DNA of 64,000 nucleotides from Bretschneidera sinensis (GCA_023935145.1 CM043698.1:148763125-148827124); one strand, 5' to 3'; shown: positions 32,981-46,700, numbered from the stretch's first letter. Program-made: numbers and translations. Notes: generated from the sequence alone by a model not told the origin.

Positions 32981-34764
32981 GTGTTTGCATACGTGCAACC
33001 CTCGTAATTAATTCATATATGACTATTTAATTAAGGAATGATAAAAATTTCCCCCGCTTTATTATTTATCTTCATTATCGATCATTTTCCAATCATCAAT
33101 AATAAAAGTGACTAATATATTTTATAATTCAGAAAAAGAGGACGAAGATAAAAGTATAAAGAGGAGGGTGTTTTGTCTTCCCTCGTTTCAATAGTAATAT
33201 AAAATGATTGTAAATATCGTATGTGTGCAAACACGTGCGTATTGTTTAATATTTGAATGAAAAAAATTATCGTTCAATAGTAATATAAACTGATTGTAAA
33301 TATCATCTGTGCAAACACGTATGTATTATTTAATATTTGAATGAAAATTTTATCGTAAAATATTGAAAATACCTCAACATATAGGATCATATTTGATGAA
33401 TTTTTTTAAAATAATTTGACCTATTTTAAAATATAAAAAAACATAAAATTAATAACGATCAAAATCCAATGAAGCTTGGTAATATTCCATAATTATTAGA
33501 TGCTTCGAGAGGGACATAAATTAATGGGTATCACGTTTTCGTTTGTAAGACTTATGTGGAGTCCATTATTTATGCTTTAGACAATGGAAAAATTTATTCT
33601 ATACTCTGCGCATATTATTCCCGATTCTCGCGTTCCATTATGTTGCGCACTTGAATTCCTTAAATTTAGGTTTAGTGGAAAATTTTTGAGTGTATCATAC
33701 AATTTTTTTTATTAACAGTTAATAAATATCGGATATATTTTACACTTAATACAAACAAAAATTTTACTGATTTAAATTTAAAAACTCAATTTGAATTTAA
33801 TAATTTATAATATATGGTAAGATGCTATGCAGGAAAATTATTTTCCATCTTGTGCATGGTGAGAAAAAAAAAATATTTCTATGTTGTACCATTGGAAGGA
33901 GTCCATAGTTACACAAAGGGCATTTTTTTTCCTTAAAAATTACCAAATAAATAAAAAAAACAAAGACCAGTGATAATAAATTTAGTTTAATGATTATATC
34001 TCACTTTTTATTAAGACATTATTTATGTTGATTCTAGTTTAATAATTGCCACAGTATAATAAAATTGAAAAATCAGAGATATGACCATCTTTGACAAATC
34101 AAGGCAATTTGTACTAGAAGAATCTTTTTTCCTTTAATTTAGTGGTGACCCAAATGAGTTGAGAATCTTTTTGGCAAAGGTGGGAAAACAATACAATAAT
34201 AATAAGTGTGCAATAAAAATAGTTAATGAGTTTAGCCAATAAAAAAAATATTACATGACGAGAAGAAAATAAAATTTTCATTTTGATTCCGATTAAACTG
34301 CCTCTTCTTATTTGAATATTTTTAAATTATAATTGGAATTTTAAGATGGTCATAATTAAAATGTGTCCATCAAATTTGTTGGTAGCCTAACACTACTCTT
34401 TTATCAAATAAAAGGATAAAGATATAAAAGGGCATAAGGTTTAATCATGTTGTTCTAATCTCCATTTTACATTTTGTTTTTAAAGGAATAACCTTTGTAC
34501 ATGGGCTAACAATTAATCAAAGTTTAATTAGATCCCACTAGACAGTGCATAAGAACCTTTGTTTTTTTACATTTAATATTTTATTTATTGGACCTTATAT
34601 GCTTTCTGTTAATTATTTGCTACATAATTATTAATGTTTCATGTGACTCATAAAGTAGTGATTTATAAGGAAAAAAGATGTTAGTCAGAAGAAAAGTACG
34701 TCTTACGTGTTAAAAGTATACTTTTTAAAAGTAAGTTTGCGTGAATTGTCAATTCATAGCTATA
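32981..34764. other. AT-rich intergenic DNA with an 86-bp tandem duplication
   Basis: No gene is recognisable. The stretch 33186-33357 consists of two copies of an 86-bp unit (CAATAGTAATATAAA...TTTGAATGAAAA). The rest is simple AT-rich sequence. Confidence 0.5.
33186..33357 (+). repeat. 86-bp tandem duplication
   Basis: Copies 33186-33271 and 33272-33357, with the second differing by a few substitutions and small indels. Confidence 0.75.
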
Positions 34765-35958
34765 CAATGGTGACAGTGGGTCGTCTCGTGGCGGCTCACG
34801 ACCTACATCAGTAATCCATTATGTTTTTATGTTATTTTATTTTGTATTATATTTTTAAAAATTTCGGTCTGACATGGTTCATCATTCGTATCGTTATTGA
34901 ATCGTGTCGTGTCGATTTATAGATTGATTTTTTTTATATAATTTTTATTGAAAATAATATATATATATATATATTGAATTGAATACTTATAATTATAGAG
35001 AAAAACAATAATTTTATTGATAAAGTTAAATGTTACAAATAACTTAAAAATTAAACAAAAAGAACAACATAAACAAATAACTTAAAAATTACAGCTTTCA
35101 AAAATCTTCTAAATAAATAACTTGCAAAAATAACATATAAAATAAAAAAAAAGAATATGAAATGACTTACAAATTGGGAAAATAAAAAAAAACAACTTAG
35201 AAGTTTTAAAAATTAGAAAGACACAAAATATTACCAATAATTAAAAAAGTAATTTTTGTAACTTTTTTGACATTTAAATAAATAAATAAAACAGACTTAT
35301 CCAATTCTTAAACAAATAAATTTAGAAATTGAATGATAAGCTACCTAACCAAACTATACAACTAAGTTTCATTCGTTGGATTAAAAAAAAGAATATTATA
35401 TAATTTCCTTTTAGTATTTTAGTTCATTGAATCAAATGCTTATGTTAAAATCAAGCAATTATAACTTCAATATTTAAATTAAAAATTCACAAATGATATT
35501 TTTTGGGTTTAAATATTTGTATATGTTTGATTTAATTTATATTAATGTGTGACTTTAGATGAAGTTGCTTAATTCATTAATTAGTAGATCATGTACCATT
35601 ATGTTAAGAAAATGGTAAAATTCTTCATTTTTTTCTACCATCCTAAAATATCAAATTTATCATCATCTAATTCTTCTTGACTCATTATTTTAATGACATA
35701 AAATTGTATGTAATTTTGAATTTATTAAATGTTATGGTCATGTCTCGTGCCGTGCTTCGTGCCAGGCTGTGCCTCGAGTCGGGCCCTGTCTCAGATCAGG
35801 CCGTGTTGGGCCTCGTGTATTGCCGTACAATGGGCCTCAAAAGTTAGGTCCAGCACGCCACGAGGGATAGTACAATGTCAAGCACGACACGACTCGTGGA
35901 AGTGTGGGCCATGTCAAATTTGTTTCGGACCATGCTGGCACAGCCCATTGCCACCCCT
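34765..35958. mobile_element. Degenerate non-autonomous hAT-like DNA transposon
   Basis: The left end CAATGGTGACAGTGGGTCG and the right end read on minus (AGGGGTGGCAATGGGCTG) form an imperfect terminal inverted repeat of the CAGGGGTGGCAATGGG type seen in plant hAT elements. Both ends are GC-rich and carry GTGTCGTG-type words, while the middle is AT-rich filler. Possible 8-bp target copies TAGCTATA and TAGTTGTC agree at five positions. No transposase is encoded. Confidence 0.5.
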
Positions 35959-36017
35959 TTAGTTGTCCCTCAAGTTAATGGATCTTGTGTTGAATTAAAG
36001 TTTTTTTTTTTAAACCA

Positions 36018-36105
36018 TAAGAGATTAGTTTAATTGATAAAGTGATTTTAAGGTTCTCTTTGATGTCACCAGTTCAAGTTTTATTGGGATCAAACCATAA
36101 GGTTT
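36018..36105 (+). repeat. tRNA-like SINE fragment (tentative)
   Basis: GATTAGTTTAATTGATAAAG followed about 50 bp later by ACCAGTTCAAGTTTTATTGG resembles the A and B box layout of plant tRNA-derived SINE heads. The tail is not defined. Confidence 0.3.
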
Positions 36106-36297
36106 TTTTTGCGAATTTATTAGGTCGGGCATGGATAGTCTGCTTTTGACCCGCTTAGAGTAGTGGATTTAGTATGATGCGTGCAAGCTGGTCCGTGATA
36201 TTACATAACCGTTGAAAAAAAAAATCAAAAAACACATGAGGATGGAAAAATTAAAAAATAATTATATATAAAACTAACAATACATACCGAGTATACT

Positions 36298-36422
36298 TAG
36301 ATATTTTATATTAAATTAAAAAAATTTAAAATGTTATGAGTAGATATTATAATAAAATATTAGATATTTTATATTAAATTAAAAAAATTTAAAATGTTAT
36401 AAGTAGATATTATAATAAAATA
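36298..36422 (+). repeat. 63-bp tandem duplication
   Basis: TAGATATTTTATATTAAATT... repeats at 36298 and 36361. The copies differ by one or two bases, implying recent slippage or unequal exchange. Confidence 0.85.
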
Positions 36423-36950
36423 ATTTAATTACACAGTGAATTCACTTACAAATAAATTTTATAATTTTTTTATATATTTTTAAACATAACATATATAAAA
36501 CTACAAATACATTAAATAAAAATTATGAATTCATTTGCTTCGGACATATATAGTCTTTAGCCGGTTTTAGTTAATGGTTTTGTTGAATAGATTTATCGTT
36601 ATACAAAGAAAATCCATAAATCTTATTTAGCTTTTGTTATCCGATGTCGGCACTTATTAATAAATAAAAGAAAATCTGGTAAAGAAAGATTGAGATTTTC
36701 TTGTGAAATAGTCACATATACTCATCAAACGTTCACGCGCGTTTCACTTTTTATTTTACTTTCTCTGTTTTTATGTAGGAGTATAAATTATAAAATAAAA
36801 TAAATTCAAAAGCGAGAAGGGATCAAATTCCCTCCAAATGATTGGGCACAACCAAAGCAGAAAGCCCCCCCCCACCTCCCACCCTCTTCCCCCGCCAAAA
36901 GGTGAGCCTAACGGTACTGTGTCTGCCAATTTATCTCTTTGATTCCCTCC

Positions 36951-37142
36951 TATTTAAACCCCTTTAATCGCTCCTTCTATCTCTTCACTCTCCAGAATTC
37001 GCTATTTCTATCTCTCTCTAAAACGTTTTCTTCTTCTTCTTCTCTCTCTAAATGTACCTGCATAATTGACAGTAATTTCGCTCTGTATATTTCGTGGATT
37101 GCATAATTCGAGGCTTGATATTCAGTGATCATCAACATTCAG
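36951..37142 (+). promoter_or_regulatory. Candidate distal promoter and first non-coding exon of TPS1
   Basis: A TATTTAAA box at 36951 is followed after about 35 bp by CT-rich leader-like sequence, ending in a good splice donor (CATTCAG|GTTAGT at 37142/37143). This looks like a plant 5' UTR exon followed by an intron. No other gene follows before TPS1 at 43747, so it may be an upstream TPS1 promoter with a very long leader intron. It could also belong to a separate non-coding transcript. Confidence 0.4.
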
Positions 37143-40100
37143 GTTAGTCCTCTCTCTCTAATCTCTATGTGCGAATATATGCGTAGCTTTTAGCGAATTG
37201 ATCTGGTAAAACTGCTTCTATCTGAATCCGATGTGCTAATTCATCTGGATTTGAATTATTTTGACCAAGAATTTAAGAAATCTGGCTTCGTTTCTCTTTC
37301 TCTCTCCGTGTATATAATCTATACATGCATGTGTGTGTACGTACATATGTATGTATTTGAATTTTAGTGGTGACGATTGACCTGATTGTTAGTCTTATTT
37401 AGACTGAACTTGTTACTTAACCGACGAGTTCGTGTAATTGGTTCATTTTCTTTATTATCATTTTTAAAATTTAGATATGTTTTGTATGAGCTCCAAATAG
37501 AGTTTGATTGTTGTGGTTGTTTGTCAGACTTGATGGGAAATTATGTTGCAGGAGAGAAAACTGGTCTTACAGATTATGTTAAACACTAAAGAAGACAATA
37601 ATTTTCTTAAATGTTGGACTCACAATGCTCTTTAATGGAAAAAATAGGAAAGAAAACTGGTTAAGCACTTCACTGAAATTAAGGAGACTATAACGAGATC
37701 TACTTAATTAAGCTCATGGAATCCATGAAAATTTAGGAGGAGAATCCTAAATTTCTTTGTTTTAGTGCTTTCCTCATGGATAGATCTTTATAGATAGTCA
37801 ACGACCAAATCATGATAATGTTCACTTTATATCTGGCATAGGATATTTTCTTCAATCAAGTATCTTGAAAAGCTTTAATACTTAGTCAAAGAGCAGTAGT
37901 TTGCTTCAAGCTTTGAGATTGATAGCCTCATAAGAGATGCATCAGCCATATTTTTCTGCTTTTTTGTTGTTGTTAGCTTGGAAGTTAAATTACAAGGTTG
38001 GATGCAGTGCAAATGAACAGGGGGCTAGCAAGATTGAAGATGTAGTCATGATAGAAGATATTCAGTGAAATATATTAGAGATTAAAAGCAAGATAAAGAA
38101 CCATTTGTACTGCTACAGTCACTTTAGAGAACCCCATGGTATGGCCTTTTAACTCGCTTAAAAGTTGAGTAGTTGTGTTAGTCACTAAGAATTTGTCCTT
38201 TAGTTTGCTCAGTTGGAGTTCCTCCTTAAACTGGAGTAAATAAATACCTTTTTTGACTTTTTTTTATCAATGTCCTCTTGAGAAAGCATTACAAAAGCAG
38301 TTTTTTTTCCTACTGGTGGAGGCTTACATACACCTATGTGCCATAAAGTTACCCGCTAATAGAATATGGTATTTGCTGTGCTGGATCTTTTGCCTACTGA
38401 GTCAAGAAAATTCCTTTAAGACATGCACATAGTCTGAAATATTCTTTTTTTTAAGTCCCCTTGAGCAGCATAGACTGCAAAAAGCAACATTACTATTAGT
38501 TAACTAGTTATACATGCTATATGTATTAACTTCAAATCAAGTACAAGACCTTCACAATTTTTTGCTTTAGTAACTTCACAATGCAAATGTAACTCATGGA
38601 AATAAGCTATGTAGTAGCAATAAGATAATAAGGAGCGTTAAAATGAATAGGCCAAAAACAATGGTGAAAAAAATCACTACTGCTAATCAATTAACACGAG
38701 AGTTTTTGGCTGAACTGTGATATATGGGGACTTTCTATGCCTTTGTTACACGCTGGATTTGTTTTAATTGTTAGGTTAGGTTTCAGGGTAGGGTTGTAGT
38801 TTGCTCTGTTATTTGCCGGTCTGTTTGTGTCCTGTTCTGGTTATAGGTTTTTTGCCATATATTAGTAATACTGTATCTGAGTTCTTGTTCCTGGAAATTT
38901 TACATCTACCAAAATAAGGCAATTACACTGTTATGTGGTTTCTATGCATAGGGATGAGAAGGCATATGATCTTAAATTAGTTTCTCTGCAGAAAGCTAAA
39001 GAGCTGAAGTGTTATGTACGTTTAACATTTCACCAAATGATAATTTAGGGTGCACAAATGCATCAACTAGGTAATATAATAGTATACTCTTCATTTTTGT
39101 GAAAAGAAGTTGCAAAGCTCTAAATCTCTATGTGATGTCAGTCTACACTAGCTGCTGCTATGAAATCAGAAAAATTGTATTCATTCCTTTGTACTGTGTT
39201 ATGCAATTTGATATTGGTACCTCTTCAAGTTTAGTGCCAATCTAGAAATTGAATGAATTAATGGACCAAAGAAAAAATAACAAAACCAGAAATTGACAGA
39301 AAAACACTCGCATGCAGCTTTGCTTTTTTCTCTGCTGAACGAAGGCAAGTGGAGTTAGCATTATTGCTGAAGACCAAAAGATTTTCCCCCATAACAAGTC
39401 AATCAAGGTGTGTATTCTTTCTCTCTTGGAAATTCGTCTTTCTTTCTTTCCTTTTTTTTTTCAAATTTTGATATAATGAGTTAAGAAATATGTTGCTTTG
39501 CTTTTGCTTTTGACTTGCTGGATTACTGATGTCATTTTGATTCTCTATTTTCATTTTCATTTTTCTCTATTACTTGTTGGAACGTACTTAAATTTTAGGC
39601 AAACACATAACTACAACAATTAAATAGATAAATAAAATAAAAAGAGAGAAAATCAAGAATTAACGTGGTTTGCCAACCTCTTTGCTTACATCTACCAACA
39701 AACCAACTGCTTTATTAATCTTTAATTACAATTTTAAGAAGAACCAAGTTGTCAAACTCTCATCCCAAAATCCCAGTACAACAAAAGCTCTTAACCTAAC
39801 TCTAGTTGCAAGTACTCTCTTTACTTGACAACCTAAAACCCCAATACACTCAAAGCACACCCAAAACCCTCACAATGTATAGTAAATTATTACTATTTCT
39901 ATTAAAACAAGCAATTACAAATTTTTTTTCAAACCGATTAAAAGTCTTCCTCGTGAAAAATTGTGACCAAAATCGTAGACTGAGATAGTACATATTTTAT
40001 CCATAAAGAGGTACTTTCAATTCCTTGCATATTTGGTTTCCATTTGAAGGTAGCTCTATGCTTTCTAGCTAGTGCTAACATGAGCTGCAGCCATGGACGT

Positions 40101-42776
40101 AACTTCCAATCTCAAAGATATAATTAAAACAAAAACCACATGAATTACTTTGGTAAATTTTCATACTTTTGGGTGTACATATTGATGCCCTTTGTTATTT
40201 CAAATATATTATTTTTGTGTGATTGTTTTAATTGATGTTCCGTTATTTTTTCTTTGTTATCTTTATCAATATTGTTACCACAATGTAATTGGTTAATATT
40301 TTATTATTGGTATCCCTATCTTTAGGGGATTAGATTAGAAATACTTTCTGACCAAGCGTTTGGTGTTTCTTTGGTGCTTTGCTAGAAAAGATTTCTTCTG
40401 TCAATGTCTAGGTATCGAGGGTAGTAAATATAAATGACTGTTTTTGTTAAGCATTTTTTTCCACTAGTGCAATTCGAGAAATGTTTGTCCCATGTGTTAT
40501 TTCTTCTCCCACGGGCCACTTTTCTTTCTGGTAGCCAGCTGCACTTGTGGATAGCTGTGTACCACTGAAAGGCACATTTATCTCCCCATTTATTAGAGCC
40601 CGGGTACGTCGCTAGGCGCATGACATTTTCTTGGGCCAATTCAAATTTGTCATGATTTAACCAGGTCAAGGTGCACCGATGATACCTGTCCCCGTTACTT
40701 TTGTTGCTCACGTTAAATGATTTTTTTTGCCCGTACTTTTACATGCAGCCGCTTTCAAGCTCCCATCATTTTATCACTTTTTAGATGGATGAGAGATACA
40801 AGTTAGAAGATGCATTCTTAATTACTGGGTTTGGTCTGGTCCGTGTAATCTTCTTCTATTAGTTTGTTTTATTTTATTCAGACAGAGGGTACAGGCAAAA
40901 AGTGTGCTGATGGAGGTAATTGTCAATTTCTAGTGCAAATTAAAAGAAGGAAAAATGAAAAACAGAGAAGATTAAGGATATGAAAATTGTAGTTTCACGA
41001 TGATACGTTCAGATTTTTATTGAAGTTCATGTTATACAAAGAAACTATAATGAGTTTTTTGGAAGCAAGTTATATGAGAACTGGAACAATATGGAAATGT
41101 TAGATATAAAATTAAGTAAAGGGAGATAAACGAGAGATGAAAGGATTGAAGATGGAGATGGACGTCAAAATAGCCACAAGTAGAGTTGTTAAAGAACTTT
41201 TGGAAAGATTTTTCTAATAGTATTTGGGGATAAAGTATATGGAAATATTAAATAGGGTGATGATATTATTAAAGCATGACTGTTAATGCAAGTATAAAAC
41301 TAATGAATTTACAATTCCCAAATGAAAAAGGAAAGAGAAAAAATGTATAAAAATATATATTTTACTATTTAAGTAATATTGATCCTTCGTTATAATGGGA
41401 TGGTCGATGCGGTAAATTGATCATAATAAGAGATTTAATAGTCTTAAAGGGGTCGGTTAGTTTGCTTCAAACATTGAACCTTTTGCATGATTCATTTCTA
41501 TTAATCAATTTTTAATTCTAGTAATGCTTACTTGTAACATTCATGTTGCGGACAGGTATTGGTTCCAGTATTAAGATTATATAAATAAGTACTACTGATA
41601 TAAAAATAGTAATTTGATTTGTCTCTTTCGTAAAATGGTTTCTTGGATTATGCCATAGTACAGGATTGGTTTTTATTTTTTAAGCTAAATAATCATTTTG
41701 TTAGCATAATGTATTAGTGTGAAAATTAAGTGTTTTTCTTTGTCTTTTGCGTAGAAATCTGAGTACAGGTTTGTGTTGTTGGTAATGATAGTAGAAGAAA
41801 TGAGATTTATTTATATTTGTATATCTTGTATTGAAAATGAAAGAATATCTTAGACATAATAACTCTAAAAGTTATGAATTACAAATATAAAAAAAAACAT
41901 GGTGTTTTCCTCATGAGGTTACCCATTATTGTTGCAAGATTCTTACTTCTTGTCTTAGAGATTTATTTCTTCAGTGCAAAATTTTTTGTACAATTGTACT
42001 CTGTAATATACATTTTGAGAAGTCTTTTGTTTCTCGAGCATCTAAACTTTAAATTGTGAGTTGCAATGTAAAATCTTTTTCTATAGATTTGTATTCCATC
42101 AAAAGAAATATATGTTTAATTTTGTATGGATGGAAAAATTCCATGAGAAAAAGAACACTTATGTTAGTAGATGAAAACAAAAGGATATATATATATATAT
42201 ATATATAAAAGTTCAAAGTATTAAAATTATTCTATGTATGAGTTTATATTAATTAAGATTTATTGGATTTTAACATAAAACAGATCAAGGAGAAACACCT
42301 AATAAAGTTATTACTCTTTGAGTTTAGTTAAAGATTTCTGTGCGCTAATATTAAAAAAAAAATCTAAGATATGTTCTGCTCTTTTTATTCATATATTATT
42401 AAGTGTTTTTTATTTAGTGGTATTTATAGGTTTATAGGTTAAGGATATGAAATCCTATACAAGTTCTTAAAAAATTAGCTTTAGCAGGAAACGATCCGCC
42501 TAGGACACGGGACCCGCCCAAAAAGTGCGCTAAAGTAGAGAATCTTCTTTCAGTTGCATCATGTAAGATTTTAGTAATCATACGGAGTATTACGCGAGTA
42601 TAAATTTATTTGTTTTGTTTGCTGATACTACGGTGAATATTGCGTCGGCTTCGCTTGCAGCTTCCCTGGATGTAGATTATTTTACTGTCTTTTGTTTTTT
42701 CGGGTAAATTTTTTTTCTTCGTTTATCATCAAAAATCTTCGGTGTCACCTGCATGGCTGTTAGGCTTTATGTACCC
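37143..42776 (+). other. Long non-coding region upstream of TPS1 (probable leader intron)
   Basis: About 5.6 kb of T-rich, intron-like DNA with no supported coding frame. It includes a likely solo LTR near 39579-39990 and an AT microsatellite near 42186-42207. Confidence 0.4.
39579..39990 (-). repeat. Probable solo LTR or LTR fragment of a copia element
   Basis: It starts TGTTGGAACGTACTTAA. It contains AATTAACGTGGTTTGCCAAC, a hallmark of some plant copia LTRs, followed by A/C-rich sequence. No internal region or second LTR is present. Ends are approximate. Confidence 0.4.
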
Positions 42777-43045
42777 TATAAAGCTTACACGAGGACTGTG
42801 TTGCTCCCTTCCTTTTTCTCACTATGATAACTCTCTGCACCCTTCGCCTCTCTCTTCCTCTCTCTTCCTCCGTCTTTTCTCTCTTTCCTTTATCTAACCT
42901 GGTGGATCAGTACAGCCTAATCTTAATACCCATCTCAAGAAAATTTACCTTTTTGGATCAAAATACGGAGTGGGCAGCCTTCATTTGCAAAGAATCTTGG
43001 TTTTTACTTCAAGAATTTGGTGCTGTTTCTTCGGTTCCTGTGGAG
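42777..43045 (+). promoter_or_regulatory. Candidate proximal promoter and 5' UTR exon of TPS1
   Basis: A TATAAAG box at 42777 precedes CT-rich leader sequence from about 42808 to a donor CTGTGGAG|GTGGGG at 43045/43046. Splicing to the acceptor TGTAG|GAC at 43685/43686 gives a leader of about 300 nt before the TPS1 start. The exon contains an ATG at 42824 that opens an upstream ORF crossing this splice. Confidence 0.5.
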
Positions 43046-43724
43046 GTGGGGTTTTGATAATTTTCTTGTTTCTTTTATTTATGCTATTTTTGTAGTCTCT
43101 GGTTTGGTAAAACTTGTAAACATCCAGTATTTTCAAAGCTTTCAGTATTTGAATTCATGCAATGTGTTTGATTTTTCATCTAACTGACGGACTCTCTACA
43201 ATCTTTCACTGAAAAGGCAGAGACTTCTGCTTGTTTAACCCAGATACTTCTTTGGATTTCATTCTCTGCTAACTCCTCTATGCACATCTATCACTCTGTT
43301 TCTTTCTGTTTGTTCCTTAAAAGTGATTAAGGATGCTGACGCATTTCGATATCTGATTTTGAAAATGTGGGCTTTTCAAAGTCTTGGGCTTTAATAACTA
43401 CGTATGAGAGTGTAGACCCCATTTTCTTGCCTTTAAATTCTGTGGATCCCATTCTTTTGGGTATCGTTTTCTCTCTGCTCCTGTCTTTTTGTTTGTATCT
43501 TGTTTGATGGATATACTACAGATGCATATTCTTTCTTTTGGGTGAGCACTAGAATTTTACTCTGCAGTAGATATCTTAATTACGATGTGTTTAAAGCCAT
43601 TGGCTTTTAGTTTTGTGTTCTTAATACATAATTTGTTAAAGATTCAGATATTTGTGTGGCTTAATTTACTTAAAACAAAATGTAGGACACAATTGTTCCA
43701 GGAGCCCATAAAATTAGTACTTGA
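42824..43724 (+). CDS. Upstream ORF in the TPS1 leader (spliced, 86 codons)
   Basis: The first ATG after the proximal TATA box (42824) opens 74 codons up to the splice donor at 43045. Joining to 43686 adds 12 codons (DTIVPGAHKIST) and a TGA at 43722-43724, which is 22 nt before the TPS1 ATG. Unspliced, it would end at 43055-43057. The peptide begins MITLCTLRLSLPL and is hydrophobic at its start. If transcripts begin upstream of it, this uORF should limit TPS1 translation. Whether the peptide is conserved is unknown; it could be a chance frame. Confidence 0.35.
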
Positions 43725-43746
43725 GTTTTGGTTCTAGAGTGAGCGT

Positions 43747-46700
43747 ATGCCTGGAAACAAGTACAACGGTAATTCAACCCATATACCATCAACTCGAACT
43801 GAACGGCTCTTGAGAGAAAGAGAACTAAGGGAGCTAAGAAAAAGCAGTAGGGCTTTTCATTCAAATGAAGTAACTGGTAATCATAGGGGGGCTGAACTCT
43901 CTGAGAATGACTTGCGCTTAGGAGAAGGTGACAACTCCAGGGCCTACATCGAACAATTCTTAGAAGGTGCTGCGGCTGCAAGGGCACAAGCTGAGGGATG
44001 TGAAAGCCAAGATGTGAGGCCTTACAACAGGCAACGACTGCTTGTTGTGGCTAACAGACTGCCAGTTTCTGCGGTTAGGAGAGGTGAAGACTCTTGGTCT
44101 CTTGAGATAAGTGCTGGAGGTCTAGTTACTGCTCTTCTGGGTAAGTGGCAACTTGGCTCTTCTTTGATATGTTGTTTGCTCATTTGAAATTCCTCATTTG
44201 TTTATAATAGGTTTTTATATATTTTTTATTTGCTTTATCATGTTCTAATTAATAAATGTAATTAGGCAGGGTGCCTTGATTCCTTTTTTGTGCTTTTAAC
44301 TTTTTATATCTTGTATTGTTACATTTATACGGAACCTAATGCATTTTAAATGAACTTTTCAAAGGTGTGAAGGACTTTGAGGCAAGATGGATAGGATGGG
44401 CTGGAGTAAATGTGCCTGATGAGGTTGGACAGAAGGCACTCACCAAAGCTTTGGCTGAAAAGGTATAGAATTCTTCTGCCGGATTCTTTGCAGAACTGAT
44501 TCTGTTCAGATGTCATGTATAACTTATCTTATTTATATGATTTTGACTTGTGATTGATGTGCACTGGTTCTCCCACCACCTCTCCTTACTGCAGAGGTGT
44601 ATCCCAGTATTCCTTGATGAAGAGATTGTTCATCAGTACTATAATGGCTATTGCAACAACATCTTGTGGCCTCTTTTTCATTACCTTCCACTTCCACAAG
44701 AAGATCGTCTTGCCACCACCAGAAGTTTCCAATCTCAATTTGCTGCATACAAGAAAGCAAATCAAATGTTTGCTGATGTTGTAAATGAGCACTATGAAGA
44801 GGGTGATGTTGTTTGGTGCCATGACTACCATCTTATGTTTCTTCCAAAATACCTTAAAGAATACAACATTAAAATGAAAGTTGGCTGGTTTCTCCACACC
44901 CCTTTCCCTTCGTCTGAAATCCATAGAACACTGCCATCACGATCAGAGCTGCTGCGTTCAGTTCTTGCTGCTGATTTAGTTGGGTAAGATTCTTGCTTGT
45001 TTCTACTGATGGTTATCATTATATCATGATTGTTTGTTTCTCTAACTTGTTTGAAATATTTTATATTGATCTATTTGAATAGCTCTGGAGGGGCCTAGTA
45101 TATTACCATTATATAGTTAGTTTGTGTGAAGGGAAATTTTCAATCAAGTTAATGCTATAGTTGAAGATATAAACATCTGTAGGAGTAGCCTATTCATAAC
45201 CCCCAGCATTTTGCCACATCCACCTGATCCTTTGTGTTTATGTAAGTCCTATTATTTATTGATTGAGTCCGGGTAAAACTGGACCAGAGTCGGGTTTACC
45301 TTTCGGTGGGTATTCACCATACTGCAGTGTTTCTGTTGTGCAAGGTTTTCAGTTTAAATCTGCGGTTTCTTCAAGATCTGGTCATAATAGGAATTTGTTC
45401 ATGTTTGTTATAAACTAGGATGTCGCAAGGTCATGTTGATTTTAGTATAGCATTCCCTTAGTACTAATCTTTGAAGCTTCATTGTTCAAAGTGAAACTTG
45501 TGGGAAAAAACAATACAAAAAGAAGGGAAAAAGAAATGACCCATGCGTGGGAGTGACAGTTTGGATCATTCAAGATTGATATGATTTTATTAGTTATAAT
45601 GTTCTGTCAACTGATCTCTATGGTACAACTCATGATTTTCTGTTCATTTCTATAGGTTTTTATTGTTATTGTCTGGCATTCCTTATAACATTATTTGTTG
45701 AACAATAAGAAATCCCAAGGAAATCAATTTTTTTCCAGTTTTCACACCTATGACTATGCAAGGCATTTTGTTAGTGCTTGTACTCGTATTGTTGGACTTG
45801 AGGGAACACCTGAGGGAGTTGAGGATCAAGGGCGACTGACTCGAGTAGCTGCGGTATGTTAAAAATTGAAAATTGTTGATTCAGTTACTCCTACCCTCAA
45901 TTAATTCTTCAGAGCTTTTACTTTTGGTGATGCACTGCGCATGTTAATATCATATTTAACCTTTCTATACTTTCTGTTCTTTTGCTTAAAATTTCAGTTT
46001 CCCATTGGGATAGACTCAGATCGGTTCATACGAGCACTTGACGTTCCTCAGGTCCAGGAACACATCAGAGAATTAAAAGAAAGATTTTCTGGCCGGAAGG
46101 TAGAAATTATATTTCATTTATGTTTTTTTTTATGTGCCTGTCAATACATTACCGCAAAAAAAGAGGCTCCTGCCAATTTAGTCAGATAGCATTTTGCAGA
46201 TAGCTGTGTCTTTAATTGGCTCATCAGTTTTTCCTTCTAGTTTCAATTACTTGAGCCCTTAGGAGTTCAGCTTTTTCTTCTTCTTTTTTTTTTGTTAAAA
46301 AAGTTAAAACTTCATATCATGGCTGTAACTTTTGTTTTGCTCTCTCATATGCTCACCATAATTCTTAACTTGACAGGTAATGTTAGGTGTTGATCGGCTT
46401 GATATGATTAAAGGAATTCCCCAAAAGATTCTAGCATTTGAAAAATTTCTTGAGGAAAACACACATTGGCGTGATAAAGTTGTTTTGTTGCAAATTGCAG
46501 TGCCAACAAGAACAGATGTCCCGGAATGTATGCTTTTTCCTTAACTTTGTCTTGTTCTGAATAGGCTGCTGTGTATCACACCTGTTAGGTATTTAGTATG
46601 ATATATGATGCCTGAACTTTATTTTTCTTTTTACAAGTTGGATGATCCAATTTGCCTAAGTAGTTTTCTCCTTTGATAATAGAACTTTAGAAAGAAGGAT

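Noticed and set aside
34950..34971. AT dinucleotide run
   Set aside because: Ordinary microsatellite without evident meaning.
35729..35962. Cys-rich frame of 77 codons
   Set aside because: It is the GC-rich subterminal repeat of the hAT-like element read as protein.
40382..40711. Minus-strand open frame of 109 codons in the TPS1 upstream region
   Set aside because: No recognisable domain, no supporting neighbours and no sign of splicing; likely chance.
44533..45019. Minus-strand open frames opposite TPS1 exon 3
   Set aside because: Antisense shadows of a well-supported conserved exon.
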